From the NCBI GenBank assembly GCA_905202605.1, contig CAJKSU010000153.1, positions 1-6,988 on the forward strand: a DNA stretch of 6,988 bases. The letters run 5' to 3'. Positions 1 to 6,400 of the stretch are shown here, one piece after another (position 1 is the first letter of the stretch; each line of letters begins with the position of its first letter). Below the pieces are notes generated by a model. That model searched no databases, was not told the DNA's origin, and saw nothing but the letters and a program-made list of their open reading frames with translations. The position numbers and the translations under genes were made by a program. Source of the stretch: an uncultured Eubacteriales bacterium. Lineage in GTDB: Bacteria > Bacillota > Clostridia > Oscillospirales > Oscillospiraceae.

Positions 1-221
1 TTGGCGCAACCAACGCAGACACGCTTTCCGATGTCAGCGGTATGGCCTTTCAGAAGGGGCTGTCCCGTGAGGAACGCATCGCCCGGTTTATGCAGCAGGC
101 GCAAAATCTGTACTGCTTCTGCGTCGGCGGCGTGGGCGTAAAAATTGAATTTGCAGAGAATGGCCCGTCCTTACAGGACACGCTGGGCGACTTTCTGCTC
201 CGCGCAAAAAGCGGGCTGTAA
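1..221 (+). CDS. 3' end of small element-encoded protein (DUF6870-like)
   Basis: The frame is open from base 3 to a TAA at 219-221 and has no start in the window that looks genuine, so this is the C-terminal 72 residues of a gene beginning upstream. The visible part reads GATNADTLSDVSGMAF at its start, then an SREERIARFMQQ segment, a YCFCVGGVGVKIEF strand and a final DTLGDFLLRAKSGL helix. This arrangement (VDxxLPxEER, then NPYCFxxG, then a short amphipathic end) resembles the small DUF6870-type proteins that sit beside recombinase genes on Clostridia mobile elements. That assignment is from memory of the family and is tentative; no biochemical function is known to me. It lies 118 bp upstream of the recombinase, in the same direction, but the recombinase has its own promoter. 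Confidence 0.6.
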   Translation, partial: GATNADTLSDVSGMAFQKGLSREERIARFMQQAQNLYCFCVGGVGVKIEFAENGPSLQDTLGDFLLRAKSGL

Positions 222-248
222 CTTCCCGTTTCTAACTTCGAGACAAAG

Positions 249-298
249 TGTCCCGAGGGCGGTGCTTTCAAAGGCATCCTTGTTGTCCCTCCGGGACA
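249..298 (+). promoter_or_regulatory. Inverted repeat overlapping the recombinase promoter
   Basis: TGTCCCGAGGG (249-259) is complementary to CCCTCCGGGACA (287-298) with one bulged base. The second arm is also the core of a short dyad of its own, TGTCCC-TCC-GGGACA (284-298), which fills most of the spacer between the -35 and -10 boxes. It could be an operator for a regulator of the recombinase, or a folded RNA ending the upstream transcript. There is no T-run after it, which argues against an ordinary intrinsic terminator. Confidence 0.5.
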
Positions 299-308
299 GA
301 GGTATAAT
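280..308 (+). promoter_or_regulatory. Sigma-A type promoter of the serine recombinase
   Basis: TTGTTG (280-285) and a perfect TATAAT (303-308) are separated by 17 bp. Transcription would begin near 315, giving a leader of about 25 nt before the recombinase ATG. The ribosome site AAAGGAGG (328-335) lies in that leader. Confidence 0.75.
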
Positions 309-339
309 ATAGGTGTAATGTGATAGGAAAGGAGGACAA

Positions 340-2034
340 ATGGCAAGAGCAAAAAACAGAGGGTATCAAGACTTTTTCCCCTCTTATTCCAACCCTACAC
401 GAACCCGGCGCTGGCGAATGGCAAGCTACATCCGGCTCTCAAAAGAGGATTTACAAAAGATACGGAAAGGGCTTGACTGCAGTAACAGCGTCAAAAATCA
501 GCGGGACATCCTCAACTTCTTTTACCAGTCCCACATTGAGGAATTTGAAAGCATAACGGAATACATTGATGACGGCCACACCGGGACGGACACCGACCGG
601 GAAGATTTTCAGCGAATGATGGCCGACATTATGAGCCACAAAGTCAACTGCGTTGTTGTCAAAGACCTTTCCCGTCTGGCCCGCAATTATAGCGACGCCG
701 GGAGCTTGATTGACAACCTGTTTGTTCAGATGGGTGTCCGCTTTATCAGCCTTGCTGAGAATGTGGACAGCTACCTTGACCCGGACAGCGTTTCCGATAT
801 TAAGGTTCCCATCACGAATGTAATGAACGACAATTACTGCTTTCAGACCTCAAAGAAGATCCGTCAGGTCTTTGACTACAAGCGGCGTAGCGGCCAGTAT
901 ATCGGCTCTTTTGCTCCGTTTGGTTATGTCAAGGACAGCAAGGACAAGCACCAACTGGTGGTTGATCCCGATGCCGCCGAAACGGTCAAGCTCATATATT
1001 CAATGTTCCTGCAAGGTAGCTCCAAACGGGCCATCGCCCTCTATCTGAACGAACACGGCATACCGAGCCCCTCGGCTTACCGCCGCTTAAAGGGCCTGCC
1101 TGTTTCCTCTGGCGTGGGTGACAATCCTATGTGGAGCGCACGAATGATCCATGAGGTACTGACAAATGAGATTTACACCGGGGATTTGGTACAAGGCCGT
1201 CACCGTGTAAAGAGCTACAAGGTTCACCAGATCGAGGCGGTTCCCGAGGAAGATTGGGTACGGGTTCCGAACACACACGAGGCCATTATCTCCCGCGAGA
1301 CTTTCGACAAGGTACAGGGCCTTTTGCAACGGGACACGCGCACATCTCCCAAAGGCCGGGAAGTTCACCTGTTCAGCGGTTTCTTGCGGTGTGCTGACTG
1401 CGGCAAAGCCTTAACCCGGAGCACAAGCGGCAAGTATGTGTATTACGCTTGCTCGACCTACAAGAACCGCTCCCGGACGGCTTGCACAATGCACTCTATC
1501 AAGCATAACCACTTGGAGGCGGCTGTCCTGTTTGCTATCCAACAGCAGGTGCATCTGGCGGTTTCCTACTCTGAAATTATTGCCCTTATCAACACGGCCC
1601 CGGTCAAAAAGTGCCAATCAAAACGGCTGGATGATCTGATAGCGGCAAAAGAGCGGGAACTCGCAAAAGTTACCCGCTACAAACAAGGACTGTATCAAGA
1701 CTGGAAAGACGGCGAGATCACCCACCAAGACTACCGCAACATGAAGGCCGACTATGACCACCAAACAACCACGCTGACCGCTGTGCTGGAAAAGCTGACG
1801 GCGGAGCGGGCTGAACTGGCAAGCGGCGTGGACAATGAGCACCCGGCGCTGGTGGCCTTTATGAAGTACCAGAACATTGAATGTCTGACCCGTGACATTC
1901 TGGTGGAACTGGTAGACCACATCAAGGTTTACGAAAACGGTAATATCAGCGTCCGCTTCAAGTTTGCCGACGAGCTTCGTAAAATCGTCGAGTACATCGA
2001 ACTCAACACCGAACCCCGCGCACAGGTTGTTTGA
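340..2034 (+). CDS. Large serine recombinase (site-specific integrase/excisionase of a mobile element)
   Basis: A complete 564-aa large serine recombinase that would cut and rejoin the ends of the element carrying it. The N-terminal resolvase domain (about 27-170) contains YIRLS, giving the likely nucleophile Ser34 and Arg32, and KDLSRLARN with the active-site arginines Arg112 and Arg115. The recombinase DNA-binding domain spans about 185-330 (GSFAPFGY, then the VDPDAAETVKLIY helix). A zinc ribbon follows with Cys351, Cys354, Cys371 and Cys382. A charged helical segment (about 426-497) is probably the coiled-coil arm seen in this family. Nothing essential appears missing, and the length fits the family. 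I chose ATG 340 because AAAGGAGG lies 4 nt upstream; Met27 has no ribosome site. The 26-residue basic N-terminal extension is unusual against classical resolvases but is in frame and well initiated. It is the last gene of the element. Confidence 0.95.
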   Translation: MARAKNRGYQDFFPSYSNPTRTRRWRMASYIRLSKEDLQKIRKGLDCSNSVKNQRDILNFFYQSHIEEFESITEYIDDGHTGTDTDREDFQRMMADIMSHKVNCVVVKDLSRLARNYSDAGSLIDNLFVQMGVRFISLAENVDSYLDPDSVSDIKVPITNVMNDNYCFQTSKKIRQVFDYKRRSGQYIGSFAPFGYVKDSKDKHQLVVDPDAAETVKLIYSMFLQGSSKRAIALYLNEHGIPSPSAYRRLKGLPVSSGVGDNPMWSARMIHEVLTNEIYTGDLVQGRHRVKSYKVHQIEAVPEEDWVRVPNTHEAIISRETFDKVQGLLQRDTRTSPKGREVHLFSGFLRCADCGKALTRSTSGKYVYYACSTYKNRSRTACTMHSIKHNHLEAAVLFAIQQQVHLAVSYSEIIALINTAPVKKCQSKRLDDLIAAKERELAKVTRYKQGLYQDWKDGEITHQDYRNMKADYDHQTTTLTAVLEKLTAERAELASGVDNEHPALVAFMKYQNIECLTRDILVELVDHIKVYENGNISVRFKFADELRKIVEYIELNTEPRAQVV

Positions 2035-2067
2035 GCAGTTTCTACCCCACCGCGACAGCTTGTTTTC

Positions 2068-2098
2068 CTAATAGGCGGTAATCATATGAATACCTCCT
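2068..2098 (-). pseudogene. Truncated 5' end of a host gene cut by the element
   Basis: On the minus strand AGGAGG (2098-2093) is followed after 7 nt by ATG (2085-2083), ideal initiation signals, and then by only ATT ACC GCC TAT before TAG (2070-2068). The site begins 8 nt after the tauE stop, as expected for the next gene of an operon. I infer that a gene starting here was separated from the rest of its sequence by integration of the element, so only the first one to five codons are host DNA. The product cannot be named. A genuine five-codon ORF or a chance ribosome site is the alternative. Confidence 0.5.
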
Positions 2099-2105
2099 CA
2101 GAAAA

Positions 2106-2873
2106 TCAAAAGAACAGGGACACTGCCAGTCGTACCAGCAGCATCAGCAATACCACAAGAAACATAGGACGGATGACCTTCGCACCTTTGTGAAGAGCCA
2201 GACCGGCGCCAATGTAGTTGCCAAGAAGATTGAGCAGCGCGGCGGGAAGCACCACCTGCCATACCACAGCGCCCGAGCAGGCATAGGTGACGGCGGCGGA
2301 TACCGATGCAACCGAGGAACAGACCTTGGTATTTCCGGACGCAGTAATGAGATCCAGCTTGTTGAGCAGCGCAAAGCTCAGAAGAATAAACGTTCCGCCG
2401 CCGGCGCCGTAAAAACCGATGTAGGTACCCCACACCAGACCGATGAAGAGCGCGACTGCGATCTGCTGGGCGCGGGTCAGCTCATCGGCGCGGTTTTCCA
2501 GACCGAAATCCCGCTTGAGCAGCAGCACTGTCGCTGCAATGGGCAGAATGACAATCATCACGATTTGCAGATAGCGCTCCGGGATAATCAGATTCAGCCG
2601 CGCCCCCAGAATAGAACCCAGCAGGGAAACCGGAGTTGCAATGGCGGCGGTTTTCCAGTAGATTCGACCGCTTTTTGCAAAACGCCCCAAAGAAATCAGG
2701 GAGCCTGCACAGCAGCTGCACTGATTGGTTCCCGCAATGAGGTGTACGGGGAAGCCCAGCAGCAGAAATGTGGGCAGCGTCAGCAGCCCGCCGCCGCCGG
2801 AGACTGCGTCAATGATGCCAGCCAGAAAAAATGCAGCGCTGATAACGGCTATGGTCATCCACGTAAGTTCCAT
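2106..2873 (-). CDS. TauE/SafE-family (TSUP) membrane permease
   Basis: A 255-aa polytopic membrane protein of the TauE/SafE family, whose studied members export sulfite or organosulfonates or move other small anions; the substrate here is unknown. The family's two related halves are visible: IDAVSGGGGLLTLP with HLIAGTN (residues 21-50) in the first, and GFYGAGGGTFILLSF with ITASGNTK (153-183) in the second, separated by a charged loop (120-137, LKRDFGLENRADELTR). Several hydrophobic spans are evident. The frame is open upstream to 2999, but the promoter at 2950-2978 lies inside that extension, so translation should start at ATG 2873-2871. The nearest ribosome-site-like sequence is GGGGGA (2885-2880), about 7 nt away. 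A clustered Cys52/Cys54/Cys55 follows the first motif. It probably headed an operon whose next gene was interrupted by the element. Confidence 0.9.
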   Translation of the reverse strand: MELTWMTIAVISAAFFLAGIIDAVSGGGGLLTLPTFLLLGFPVHLIAGTNQCSCCAGSLISLGRFAKSGRIYWKTAAIATPVSLLGSILGARLNLIIPERYLQIVMIVILPIAATVLLLKRDFGLENRADELTRAQQIAVALFIGLVWGTYIGFYGAGGGTFILLSFALLNKLDLITASGNTKVCSSVASVSAAVTYACSGAVVWQVVLPAALLNLLGNYIGAGLALHKGAKVIRPMFLVVLLMLLVRLAVSLFF

Positions 2874-2890
2874 AGGTTTTCCCCCAAATA

Positions 2891-2934
2891 GCAAAGATGG
2901 GGCCGTGAATTGTCCATTCACACGGCCCCATTGC
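2891..2934 (-). promoter_or_regulatory. Strong hairpin in the tauE 5' leader
   Basis: A perfect 11-bp stem, ATGGGGCCGTG (2897-2907) with CACGGCCCCAT (2921-2931), encloses a 13-nt loop that can pair further (GTGAA with TTCAC). GCAA (2891-2894) with TTGC (2931-2934) can extend the base. It occupies most of the predicted 70-nt tauE leader and ends just before the GGGGGA ribosome site. There is no T-run, so it does not look like a terminator; a 5' stabiliser or a protein- or ligand-sensing structure is possible. Confidence 0.6.
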
Positions 2935-2949
2935 AGCTTGAATATACAT

Positions 2950-2978
2950 ATTATTCTCTTAAAATGCGGAAAAGTCAA
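2950..2978 (-). promoter_or_regulatory. Sigma-A type promoter of tauE
   Basis: On the minus strand TTGACT (2978-2973) and AATAAT (2955-2950) are separated by exactly 17 bp, each one base from consensus. The start would be near 2943, giving a leader of about 70 nt that begins with the hairpin. This promoter decides against the longer in-frame start at 2999. Confidence 0.75.
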
Positions 2979-3109
2979 GACAATCCTGCAATTAAACAAA
3001 AAAATTATGTGTTTTACCCAATGAAATGAAGTTTAATGATGCTACCCTGTCATTTTTAACGGATGCACCAATGGGATTCTGAAAAAATGCGTGGAACGGC
3101 ACTTAAAAA

Positions 3110-3210
3110 TAAGGGCAGCACCGCATAATTCGACAGGGCGATTTGGCGTGGATTTGTGGGGGAAAAGAACCGTCAAAGCTCGCAGACGCAATTGTGCGGT
3201 GATGCCTAAG
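3110..3210. mobile_element. MITE-like element with terminal inverted repeats
   Basis: The 93-bp core (3114-3206) is bounded by GGCAGCACCGCATAATT (3114-3130) and AATTGTGCGGTGATGCC (3190-3206), which are inverted repeats matching at 15 of 17 positions. TAAG occurs immediately outside both ends (3110-3113 and 3207-3210), as a 4-bp target duplication would. It codes for nothing convincing. It sits between the divergent tauE and surface-protein promoters and touches neither. The size, inverted ends and flanking repeat fit a non-autonomous miniature transposable element; a structured intergenic repeat is the alternative. Confidence 0.6.
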
Positions 3211-3250
3211 AAAAACCACGAAATGTAATTCAAAACAGGATGCGTTACCC

Positions 3251-3279
3251 TTGACAGCAGAGCGATTTTATGATAGCTT
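3251..3279 (+). promoter_or_regulatory. Probable promoter of the surface-protein gene
   Basis: A perfect TTGACA (3251-3256) is followed after 17 bp by TAGCTT (3274-3279), a weak -10. A better-looking TATGAT (3269-3274) is only 12 bp from the -35, too close to pair with it. Transcription from near 3286 would give a leader of about 125 nt. The weak -10 suggests a promoter that needs help or is tightly controlled. Confidence 0.5.
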
Positions 3280-3287
3280 ATCTGAGG

Positions 3288-3357
3288 GTTAGCTCTGACT
3301 AAGTGGATGCGGCGATTTCGCCGTGTTTATTTTGACTGTACGTTAGCTAGAACTAAC
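3288..3357 (+). promoter_or_regulatory. Two copies of a GTTAGCT-N3-ACTAA dyad (operator-like)
   Basis: GTTAGCT CTG ACTAA (3288-3302) and GTTAGCT AGA ACTAA (3342-3356) are direct repeats 54 bp apart. Each is itself a dyad; the second is a perfect GTTAG-N6-CTAAC (3342-3357), the first differs at one arm position. The first overlaps the predicted transcription start and is preceded by GG, giving GGTTAGC. The GGTTAGC/CTAACC half-sites recall DtxR/IdeR-type iron boxes, but the spacing differs from that consensus, so the regulator is a guess. Confidence 0.45.
3308..3334 (+). terminator. Terminator-like hairpin in the surface-protein leader
   Basis: CGGCG (3310-3314) pairs with CGCCG (3319-3323) around an ATTT loop, with possible wobble pairs at the base, followed by TGTTTATTTT. 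A GC stem followed by a T-rich tail resembles an intrinsic terminator. It lies between the promoter and the gene and between the two operator-like repeats, so it could act as an attenuator. The stem is short and the tail is interrupted by G and A, so efficiency is uncertain. Confidence 0.4.
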
Positions 3358-3411
3358 CACGAACATGCTGTGCGAAAGTGCGGCGGCTTACAAATCAAAG
3401 GGAGTGAATCA

Positions 3412-6400
3412 ATGAACAAACTGCTTAGAAAAGCGGCAGCATGGGTGCTTTCCGCGGCGATGGCGCTATCCATGGTGGCGGTGCCTGCCTTTGCTGCAAA
3501 CACGGCTCCGAGTACGGCGCCGGAGTGTGAGGTGACCAGCGGAATTTCTTCTCAGCTGGTTACAATGAAGTTTACACAGAATGAACAGGACTGGTTCAAT
3601 GCCATTGAGTCGGTAACGGTGGATGGAACGGCTTATGAGAAGTCGGATTCTTCCCCTACCTTTAACTATGGGCAAAATTACTGGTATGCGGGAACGGTCA
3701 CCGGCGCCTATGGCCGGGAGTATGCGCTCCAGCTGACCGAGAATTTTGCCTCCAGCCCGGCGGCGGTGGTGGTCAAGGCGGCGGACTATCCCGATGTTAC
3801 CATCACCCTGACGAAGAGCGGAAGCGGCTATACGGCAGAGCTGAGCACGGCCCAGCAGCTTGAGCCTGAGCCTTCCACCAAGCCGGAGGAGGGCAAGAAG
3901 CTCCAACCGCCCACCAGCTATCAGGTGGAAGCCAACTTTGGCTACGATTTCCAGTTCACCTTTGAGAGCGGTGCGGAAAGCTATCTGTCCGCCATTACCG
4001 GTGTAACGGTCAATGGGACGGCGTGGAATCGGGCAAGTAATTCCTACGGCGTATGGAACAGCAAGGACTACTACGTAGGGGCCAGCAGTCTCCGGCTGGT
4101 GATCGGTGAGGCCTTTGATGAGAACCCCGCCACCTGCGTGATCACCGCCGAGGGCTATGAGAATCTGACCCTGTCTCTGGATAAGAACACCCATCAGGCC
4201 ACGGTGGTTGATACTGCGCCTAAGACCTATGCGGTTACGGCGAAAACCGCAGAGCACGGCACCATCACCGTATCCCCCGCTGCGGCAGAGGCCGGTGCGA
4301 CCGTGACCATTACCGCTGTCCCGGAGGAGGACTATGCGCTGGAGTCCCTGACGGTGGCGCAGGCTGACGGCACTGCGGTGGAGCTTGCGACGGAGAACAC
4401 CTTTGTGATGCCTGCAAGCGACGTTACCGTAGAGGGAACCTTTGCGGCAATCTCACTGAAAAAGCTGGAGCTGAGTGAGGTTTCGCTGAGTGTGGATTCC
4501 TTTGGTCACGATTGGCTTCTGGGCTTCTCTGATGAGGGCTATTTGGCCGCCGTCACTGGCGTCACGGTCAATGGTACCACATGGGGGGAAAAGGCCTATG
4601 CACCTTCCTCCGGCGGATGCTATCAGAAGGACACGGAGCATCAGCAGCTGGTATTCTCCAAGGTGGATTTCAGCGCCGGGCCGGAGATCCCAGTGCTCAA
4701 GAGCGGCGACGTGATCACCATTCAGGCCAAGGGCTATGAAGACCTGACCATGAAGCTGGTGGTGGATCCTGCCGGCAAGGGTACCCTGACGGAGGACGAT
4801 GGCAAGGGCGATCCCTACCATCTGTATGTCAAGCTGGAGGGCGGCTTTGAGGCTGCCATCACCGGCCAGAAGGAGTATGACGGCGTTTCCGGTGCGACCG
4901 GCGCGGCGTCCAGCAATCAGAACAGCGACGTAACCGTATACGGCGCACTGGTGGAGGGCGACAAGCAGCCTGAGGATCAGGACTGGGAGGAGCTGGATCA
5001 CCTTTCTCAGATTCAGGTGGAGGGCAGCAAGTCCTCTGTGAACATTGTGCCGGATACGGCAAACGGCACTGCGGCGGAGAGCGACTGCGGCATGGAGGGT
5101 GTCTATATGACCCAGAGCAGCAGTCTGACCCTCAGCGGTACACCCAAGGATCCCGGTACATATCTGGTCTCCGTGACCATCACTGACAATCAGGGGCGCA
5201 CTGCGACCAGCAACGCGTTGCCCTTCCGGGTATACTCCGGACAGGAGACGCTGGCGGATCAGATCAGCGAAAAGAATCTGACCCAGACACAAGACGGCAA
5301 ATATATGTGGGATATTATGGAGCCTTGGGCAATTTCTCAGTTCGGCAGCAATGTGACGGGCGAGGAAAATGCGGTTCGTGTTCCCGCCGGCCTCAAGGCA
5401 TGGTACGGCTCCCACAAAAGCGGCACCTATGGCTATCTGGGCTATGATCTCGATTGGGAAAAAGTGGAGGCAGAGGAAATCCCCCAGACCCTCTATATTC
5501 CTGACGGCTGCAATCTGACGCTGGTGAACATGGAAATCCTCAGCAGCGTGCGCATTGTGGTGGAAAACGGCGGCACGCTGTGCCTGCGGGATTCCGTGGT
5601 GCAGGGGATTGTGGATGTACAGTCCGGCGGTACTTTCTCCATGAATTATAATGACTATGGCGAGGGCGAGTTCCTCACCGGCGCATCCATCTGCGGACAG
5701 CTTCGGTTGGCGGATGGCGCAGTTCTCGAAAACGCAGCCATTTACTCTCATATCAACTACCTTGCCAATGGGGATCTGGTGGATCGCTCCAGCTCCGAGC
5801 CGGTGGTGACCACCGAGGGCAACGTGACCGTAAAGGGCAAGGTGTTCATCGAAGGCGACGAGGCAGCCTCTGACATTGGTCAGACCGCACTGCGGGTCAG
5901 CGGCACGCTGACGCTGGCGGACGATGCGGTGCTGGCGGTTTATGGCGGCGGCGCAAAGGTGTCTGTATATGCTCAGGGCGGCACTGCTCTTGAGCTGGCA
6001 GACGGCGCTGTTACCGGAAACGGCAAGCTCATTGCGCTGGGCGGCGCGGCACTGTTCGGTGACGGCGGCAACGCGGTTTCCGGTAAGGGAACCATCTCGG
6101 TACCGGATGCCTTCCTTCAGGGTGCAACCGCCTATGGCACCAAGGCCACGGCAGGCAAGGCACTGGCGGGCAGCGATGTGACCGTTACCAGCGCAAAAAG
6201 AAGCGTGAAGGACGGCGAGAACGTGGAGATGGGCAAGGATGACCCGCTCTATGCGCTCTATTGGAGAACCGGCATTGATCCCACGCCGGACCTCGGCCTG
6301 TACAAGACCGAGGACTATCAGGAACCGAATCCCAATCCCGATCCCGACCCGGAGCCTGATCCCAACCCGGATCCTGACCCGACCCCCGACCCTGATCCGG

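Larger units (their letters stand above)
1..2085 (+). mobile_element. Right-hand end of a serine-recombinase-type integrated element
   Basis: The serine recombinase, with a small accessory gene upstream, is placed as is usual at the end of elements moved by such enzymes (Tn4451/TnpX and Tn5397/TndX are the known models). The tauE gene and an interrupted ribosome-site-plus-ATG begin immediately beyond it, so the element boundary should fall between 2035 and about 2085. The left end, cargo and transfer genes are outside the window, so the element type (transposon, mobilisable or conjugative) cannot be decided. Confidence 0.6.

Noticed and set aside
2190..2891. A 233-codon plus-strand open frame opposite tauE
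   Set aside because: It is the shadow of a clear membrane permease gene; the translation is hydrophilic, Gln/Arg/Gly-rich and has no initiation signal.
2860..2931. A short leader peptide starting at the ATG in the tauE leader hairpin
   Set aside because: No ribosome site precedes it and the start is buried in the stem; nothing else supports translation.
2874..2999. The 42-codon N-terminal extension of the tauE frame
   Set aside because: It overlaps the predicted promoter and leader hairpin, and the family normally begins with the first membrane segment near Met at 2873.
3042..3233. A 63-codon minus-strand open frame in the intergenic region
   Set aside because: It runs through the MITE-like repeat, lacks a ribosome site, and has no recognisable domain. 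It is better explained as repeat DNA.
3332..3360. A second promoter for the surface protein beginning TTGACT (3332-3337)
   Set aside because: No acceptable -10 lies 16-18 bp downstream; the sequence there is TAACCA/AACCAC, which matches TATAAT poorly.
3307..3411. The 35-codon upstream extension of the surface-protein frame
   Set aside because: It overlaps the leader hairpin and second dyad, and would bury the signal peptide; ATG 3412 has its own ribosome site.
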